Below are positions 60,924-64,000 of a DNA stretch of 64,000 nt, piece after piece. The translations under genes were made by a program, and so were the position numbers. The DNA lies in contig OY970397.1 in assembly GCA_963720515.1 (NCBI GenBank), positions 1,984,001 to 2,048,000 on the forward strand, read 5' to 3'. Source of the stretch: G963720515 sp963720515. GTDB taxonomy: Bacteria; Actinomycetota; Thermoleophilia; Gaiellales; Gaiellaceae. How positions within the stretch are numbered: the first letter of the stretch is position 1; every line of letters begins with the position of its first letter. The notes below the pieces were generated by a model, which ran no database searches, had not been told where the DNA came from, and saw only the letters and a list, made by a program, of their open reading frames with translations.

Positions 60924-60929
60924 AGTCTA
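60924..60929 (-). promoter_or_regulatory. -10 box TAGACT for leaderless lipA mRNA
   Basis: On the minus strand TAGACT ends seven bases before the lipA ATG with GGCGGCG between. It uses the same sequence as the fumC -10 box. Confidence 0.5.
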
Positions 60930-60945
60930 GTTTCTCGCGCCGCGG

Positions 60946-61569
60946 CTACCCGCTCTTGAACGGATCCAGGAAGACGTTGTCCACCTGGAACGCCGCGCCG
61001 GAGCCGCTTGCCTGCAGCCGGAACGACACCGAGCGCGTGAGCCCGAGCAGACCGCCGAGGTTCGTGAGGAGCGCGCTGACCTCGGGGGAGGGGTCCCACG
61101 TCCCGTCGGCACGGACCGAGCCGCCGTCGAGGACGCTGACCACGCCGAGCAGGCTGCGCACCAGGATGTCGACGTCGAGCCGCGCGCCGGTGCTGCCCGT
61201 GTTGCGGACGAGGAAGCGCGCGTGCCAGTCGCCGAACGTGAAGCACATCGTCGGCGACGTCGCCGTCGCGCCCGACGAGAGGTACAGCGACCGAGTGCCG
61301 TCGACGACGCCGAACGGCTCGTTGCCGGCCACCGTCTTCGCGCCGCCAGCGAGCGACCACGAATTCGTGCCTTCGAACGTGCCGCCGGGGACGAGCCGGT
61401 ACTGCGAGGTGTCGCCCCAGTCCTCGAAGGCCTGGGTCGTGTCCGGATCGCAGTTCGACGACGTGCCGGTCGTCAGCAGCCCGGCGCTCGCCGAGCCCGG
61501 CGCCGCCAGCGCCACGATCGCGGTGGTCAGTGCCAAGAGCCCTCCGATGCGTCCCGTCCCGTTACCCAC
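60946..61569 (-). CDS. Secreted protein of unknown function
   Basis: 207 residues with signal peptide (GLLALTTAIVALAAPGSASA). The mature part is beta-rich, with FEDWGDTSQYRLVPGGTFEG, GNEPFGVVDGTRSLYLSSG, CFTFGDWHARFLVRNTG and FQVDNVFLDPF, a jelly-roll, carbohydrate-module-like pattern found in many actinobacterial exoproteins. Two cysteines could form a disulfide (SNCDPD and TMCFTF). The GTG start has a GGGAGGAAG site. It lies 29 bases upstream of lipA on the same strand. Function unknown. Confidence 0.72.
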   Translation of the reverse strand: MGNGTGRIGGLLALTTAIVALAAPGSASAGLLTTGTSSNCDPDTTQAFEDWGDTSQYRLVPGGTFEGTNSWSLAGGAKTVAGNEPFGVVDGTRSLYLSSGATATSPTMCFTFGDWHARFLVRNTGSTGARLDVDILVRSLLGVVSVLDGGSVRADGTWDPSPEVSALLTNLGGLLGLTRSVSFRLQASGSGAAFQVDNVFLDPFKSG

Positions 61570-61709
61570 AGTCTTCCTCCCGATGAAAGCGTCCGCAGTA
61601 GTGAGTCCTCTCAGTGTCCATGCGGCCGGGAGGGCTCGCTATCACCCTTTGGGGTGCCTTGGGGCCGCTCTTGATCCCTCGTTCGAGGGAGCGGGTCAAG
61701 CAGACGCCC

Positions 61710-63095
61710 ATGCGAGCCGATCTTTTCGACGTGGCCAGTGCGGTTTCCGCGGGGGGAAGCGCGGGCGGACGCCTCGATCTCGAGGTGCAGCGCTCGATCG
61801 AGGAGCGGCGCGCCCGCCGGCTGAACCAGCTTGCGCGCGGGGAGCGGTTCGCCCTCGTCGTGTCCGACCTGCTCTTGCTCGCCGTGGGCATCTCGATGGC
61901 GTTGCTCATCCCGTCCGCGCGTACGCCGTCCGTCTGGGCTGTGCTTCTTCTGGTCGGCACCTACGCGCTCGCGTTCCGTCTCGACTTCGAGATCGCGACC
62001 GGCAGCGCGGTCCCCACGCAGCTGATCCTCGTGCCGATGCTCTTCGTGCTCCCGGTGGGCATGGTGCCCCTGGTCGTCGCGCTCGCGATCGCCGCCGCGA
62101 GCCTCGTGGACGTGACGCGCGGCCGGCTCCACCCGGAGCGGATCGCGCTGCACGTCGGGAACGCCTGGCACGCAGTCGGGCCCGCCCTGGTGCTCGGGAT
62201 CGCAGGCGAGGGCCCACCCTCCATGTCGCAGCTCCCGCTCTACGCGGTCGCGCTCGGCGCCCAGTTCGCCTTTGACTTCGCCGTGCCCGCGCTCCGCGAA
62301 TGGAGCGTGCTCCGCGTTCCGCCCCGGCTCCACCTTCGCCAGATGGCGTCGGTCTGGGTCATCGACGCGGGCCTCGCGCCGATGGGCCTCGCCGTCGCGT
62401 TCGCGGCGGTCGAGTCCCCGTGGGCGGTGCTGCTCGCCCTTCCCTTGATCTTCCTGCTCGGGGTGTTCTCACGCGACCGCCGCGTCCGGATCGACTCCGA
62501 GCTCGAGCTCCGTGACGCCTACCGCGGCACCGTGTTCCTGCTCGGCGACGTGGTCGAGGCCGACGACGAGTACACGGGCGCGCACTCGCGCGACGTCGTG
62601 GACCTCACGCTGGCCGTCGCCGACGAGCTCGGGCTGTCGGTGCGCGAACGCCGCGATGCCGAGTTCGCCGCGCTCCTCCACGACGTCGGCAAGGTGCGGA
62701 TCCCGAAGGACATCATCAACAAGCCCGGCTCGCTGACCCCCGAGGAGCGCCAGATCATCGAGACGCACACGGTCGAGGGGGAGCGCATGCTGCATCGCGT
62801 CGGCGGCCTGCTCGGCGACATCGGGCGGATCGTCCGCTCGTGCCACGAGCGCTGGGACGGCACCGGCTACCCCGACGGGCTGGCCGGCGAGGAGATCCCG
62901 CTCGTAGCGAGGATCGTCTCCTGCTGCGACGCCTACAACGCGATGACGACCGACCGCTCGTACCGGAAGGCGCTCTCGCGGGACGAGGCGATGGCGGAGC
63001 TGGTCAAGAACCGCGGAACGCAGTTCGACCCGGCGGTCGTGGACGCGCTCCTCGAGTCCGAAAACGTCGCCGGCCGCGCCGCCGCCGCCGCGTAG
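61710..63095 (+). CDS. HD-GYP-domain membrane protein (c-di-GMP phosphodiesterase type)
   Basis: 461 residues. Residues 45-255 contain about seven membrane helices (FALVVSDLLLLAVGISMALL first), a sensory membrane domain of MASE-like layout. The cytosolic HD-GYP domain follows: H292 in GAHSRDVV, H324-D325 in LLHDVGKVRIPKDIINKPG, ETHTVEGERML, HERWDGTGYPDGL with GYP at 386-388, and ARIVSCCDAYNAMTTDRSYR. All key metal residues are present, so hydrolysis of c-di-GMP (or a related dinucleotide) is expected. The stop codon is part of a palindromic repeat. Confidence 0.9.
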   Translation: MRADLFDVASAVSAGGSAGGRLDLEVQRSIEERRARRLNQLARGERFALVVSDLLLLAVGISMALLIPSARTPSVWAVLLLVGTYALAFRLDFEIATGSAVPTQLILVPMLFVLPVGMVPLVVALAIAAASLVDVTRGRLHPERIALHVGNAWHAVGPALVLGIAGEGPPSMSQLPLYAVALGAQFAFDFAVPALREWSVLRVPPRLHLRQMASVWVIDAGLAPMGLAVAFAAVESPWAVLLALPLIFLLGVFSRDRRVRIDSELELRDAYRGTVFLLGDVVEADDEYTGAHSRDVVDLTLAVADELGLSVRERRDAEFAALLHDVGKVRIPKDIINKPGSLTPEERQIIETHTVEGERMLHRVGGLLGDIGRIVRSCHERWDGTGYPDGLAGEEIPLVARIVSCCDAYNAMTTDRSYRKALSRDEAMAELVKNRGTQFDPAVVDALLESENVAGRAAAAA

Positions 63096-63112
63096 CAACA
63101 GACTGGTTGCAA
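63092..63112. repeat. Palindromic repeat TAGCAACAGACTGGTTGCAAG, copy 1
   Basis: The HD-GYP gene stop (TAG, 63093-63095) is the start of TAGCAACAGACTGGTTGCAA. Its reverse complement matches copy 3 with one extra base. GCAAC and GTTGC arms form the palindrome. Confidence 0.6.
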
Positions 63113-63172
63113 GGTCAGAAACGGCGCGAATTCATCGCACACGCGTGATTCGGCCGGCGCGATGCTCAAGGG

Positions 63173-63469
63173 GTGACGGTCTCCGCGCCTCGAATCGATC
63201 CGCGCCTGGTTGCGGCGCTGGAGCGGCTCGATCACCGGCGGATCCCGATCGCTGACACGCACCGAGCGCTCGGTGAGGTGGCAGACCACCTCCACGTCCC
63301 GCGGCCGAGCTACCAACAGGTGCGCGTTCTCGTCCACGCGTACCGCGAGCGGCGCGGCCGGAGTCCGTCCATGGGCCAAGTGCTCCTCGAGATCTCGTTC
63401 CGGCTCCGGCCCCCGGGCGACGCGATGCTGAAGGCGCTCGATCTCCTCCCCGACCCGCCGCGCGGGTGA
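63173..63469 (+). CDS. Small hypothetical protein with helix-turn-helix-like segment
   Basis: 98 residues. DPRLVAALERLDHRRIPIAD, then VADHLHVPRPSYQQVRVLVH, has the spacing of a helix-turn-helix (V-P-R-P-S-Y-Q-Q as the turn and recognition helix). The C-terminus (GRSPSMGQVLLEISFRLRPP) is basic and unlike a known partner. Flanked by two copies of the palindromic repeat. No family recognised; a regulator is only a guess. Confidence 0.55.
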   Translation: MTVSAPRIDPRLVAALERLDHRRIPIADTHRALGEVADHLHVPRPSYQQVRVLVHAYRERRGRSPSMGQVLLEISFRLRPPGDAMLKALDLLPDPPRG

Positions 63470-63487
63470 TCCGCCTCCGAACTCGCT

Positions 63488-63516
63488 TTGCAACAGACTG
63501 TTGCTAAGTCGTGGGG
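63488..63516. repeat. Palindromic repeat TTGCAACAGACTGTTGCTAAG, copy 2
   Basis: TTGCAACAGACTGTTGCTA followed by AGTCGTGGGG. The palindrome plus the adjoining TCGTGGG agree with copy 3, including bases that in copy 3 code for the last residues of LipB. Confidence 0.6.
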
Positions 63517-63573
63517 CGACCGATGGGGAACGGTCGGCTGGTGCTAGCTGAACGCCCCCTGGAGCCCTTGGGC

Positions 63574-63601
63574 TTGCAACAGTCTGTTGCTAGGTCGTGG
63601 G
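63574..63601. repeat. Palindromic repeat TTGCAACAGTCTGTTGCTAGG, copy 3
   Basis: TTGCAACAGTCTGTTGCTA lies across the lipB stop (CTA on the plus strand, 63590-63592). Read on the lipB strand, TAGCAACAGACTGTTGCAAG directly follows the coding sequence, as in the HD-GYP gene. Confidence 0.6.
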
Positions 63602-64000
63602 AGCCAGGCGCTCGTGGGTCGGCTGCGGCCAGAGGTCCGGCCCTGACTCGGCCGGGAGCGCTTCGAGGCGCAGGTCGAAGATCTCCTCGAGCGCGGCCGT
63701 GGCCGCCGGGCGCACCTCGTCGACCGTGACCGTGCGTCCGGCCTCGCGCGCGAGCGTCGTGAACGCTGCATCCTCGAGGCCGCAGGCCGTGATCCATTCC
63801 GTGAACGGCGCCGGGTCGAGGTCGACGTTCAGCGCGTAGCCATGCGTCGTCACCCAGCGCGAGATGTGGACGCCGATCGAGCAGATCTTCCGGGGCGGCG
63901 ACTCGAGCCAGACGCCGGTCAGGCCCTCGATTCGCGTCGCCTCGACGTCGAACCCGGCGAGCGTGCGGATGACCGACTCCTCGAGGTCGCGGCAGTAGCG
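63590..64000 (-). CDS. lipB: Octanoyl-[acyl-carrier-protein]:protein N-octanoyltransferase (5' end beyond window)
   Basis: 136 C-terminal residues. RKICSIGVHISRWVTTHGYALNV carries the lysine and the TxHG segment typical of LipB, and ITACGLED the catalytic cysteine. RYCRDLEESVIRTLAGFDVEA begins the visible part. The enzyme transfers octanoyl from ACP to the E2 or GcvH lysine, after which LipA adds sulfur. The stop codon lies inside a palindromic repeat. Confidence 0.92.
   Translation of the reverse strand, partial: RYCRDLEESVIRTLAGFDVEATRIEGLTGVWLESPPRKICSIGVHISRWVTTHGYALNVDLDPAPFTEWITACGLEDAAFTTLAREAGRTVTVDEVRPAATAALEEIFDLRLEALPAESGPDLWPQPTHERLAPTT

Noticed and set aside
63092..63601. A CRISPR array
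   Set aside because: Only three palindromic copies, one inverted, with spacings of about 375 and 57 bases and overlapping genes; no cas genes.

Overview
The window is a gene-dense, very GC-rich stretch of a bacterial chromosome. Several features point to a high-GC actinobacterium, most likely a deep-branching one of the Thermoleophilia type: many ATGA, GTGA or TGATG gene overlaps, frequent GTG starts, TANNNT -10 boxes lying 5 to 10 bases before start codons (leaderless transcription), a nuoA-to-N complex I operon, a PASTA-less receptor Ser/Thr kinase, a dTDP-rhamnose cluster, and a CYP124/125/142-like P450. The class is an inference from style and content; no rRNA is present. I see no prophage, CRISPR array, plasmid origin or intact insertion sequence.

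Layout. 1-3771 (+): a catabolic block of the homoprotocatechuate meta-cleavage type (acetoacetate decarboxylase-like protein, fumarylacetoacetate hydrolase, aldehyde dehydrogenase, extradiol dioxygenase-like VOC protein). 3774-7331 (+): a beta-lactamase-like serine hydrolase, a glutamine-synthetase-like ligase, a small conserved protein and a beta-propeller lipoprotein. 7328-11538: a VOC protein and a second FAH protein (-), then a P450 and a sugar-dehydrogenase lipoprotein (+), then a thioesterase (-). 12101-17836 (+): MMPL transporter, macro-domain protein and rmlA-rfbC-rmlD-rmlB. 17833-25242: receptor kinase (-), SpoIID-like protein and subtilase (+), and a three-gene UDP-sugar operon (-). 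25269-31927: a 43-residue protein, tRNA-Lys(CTT), an ABC exporter, an Ldh-family enzyme, a DUF4232 protein, a DUF1028 protein and an MBL-fold hydrolase.

32295-51037 (-) is the core of the window: all fourteen nuo genes in the order A to N, almost all overlapping, apparently running on into a disulfide oxidoreductase-like flavoprotein, a cyclic-nucleotide-binding-domain protein, a second flavoprotein and a membrane adenylate/guanylate cyclase. Divergent from nuoA is an A-type Fe-S carrier (erpA), followed by a type-2 ferredoxin-NADP reductase. 52844-64000 holds a zinc-ribbon protein, fumC, a secreted protein interrupted by TAG, a class V aminotransferase, a large subtilase, lipA, a secreted protein, an HD-GYP membrane protein and the 3' part of lipB.

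Two things stand out. First, eight genes are each broken by single-base shifts; deleting one base (two in the aldehyde dehydrogenase) restores a normal full-length protein every time, so consensus insertion errors are more likely than gene decay. Second, several families of short structured intergenic repeats occur: a hairpin-bearing element at 1355-1460 and 25409-25530, a different nested-hairpin element at 6108-6190 and 51611-51710, and a palindrome with core TTGCAACAGWCTGTTGCTA in three copies at 63092-63601, two of which contain the stop codons of flanking genes. I recognise none of these as a named RNA or repeat family.
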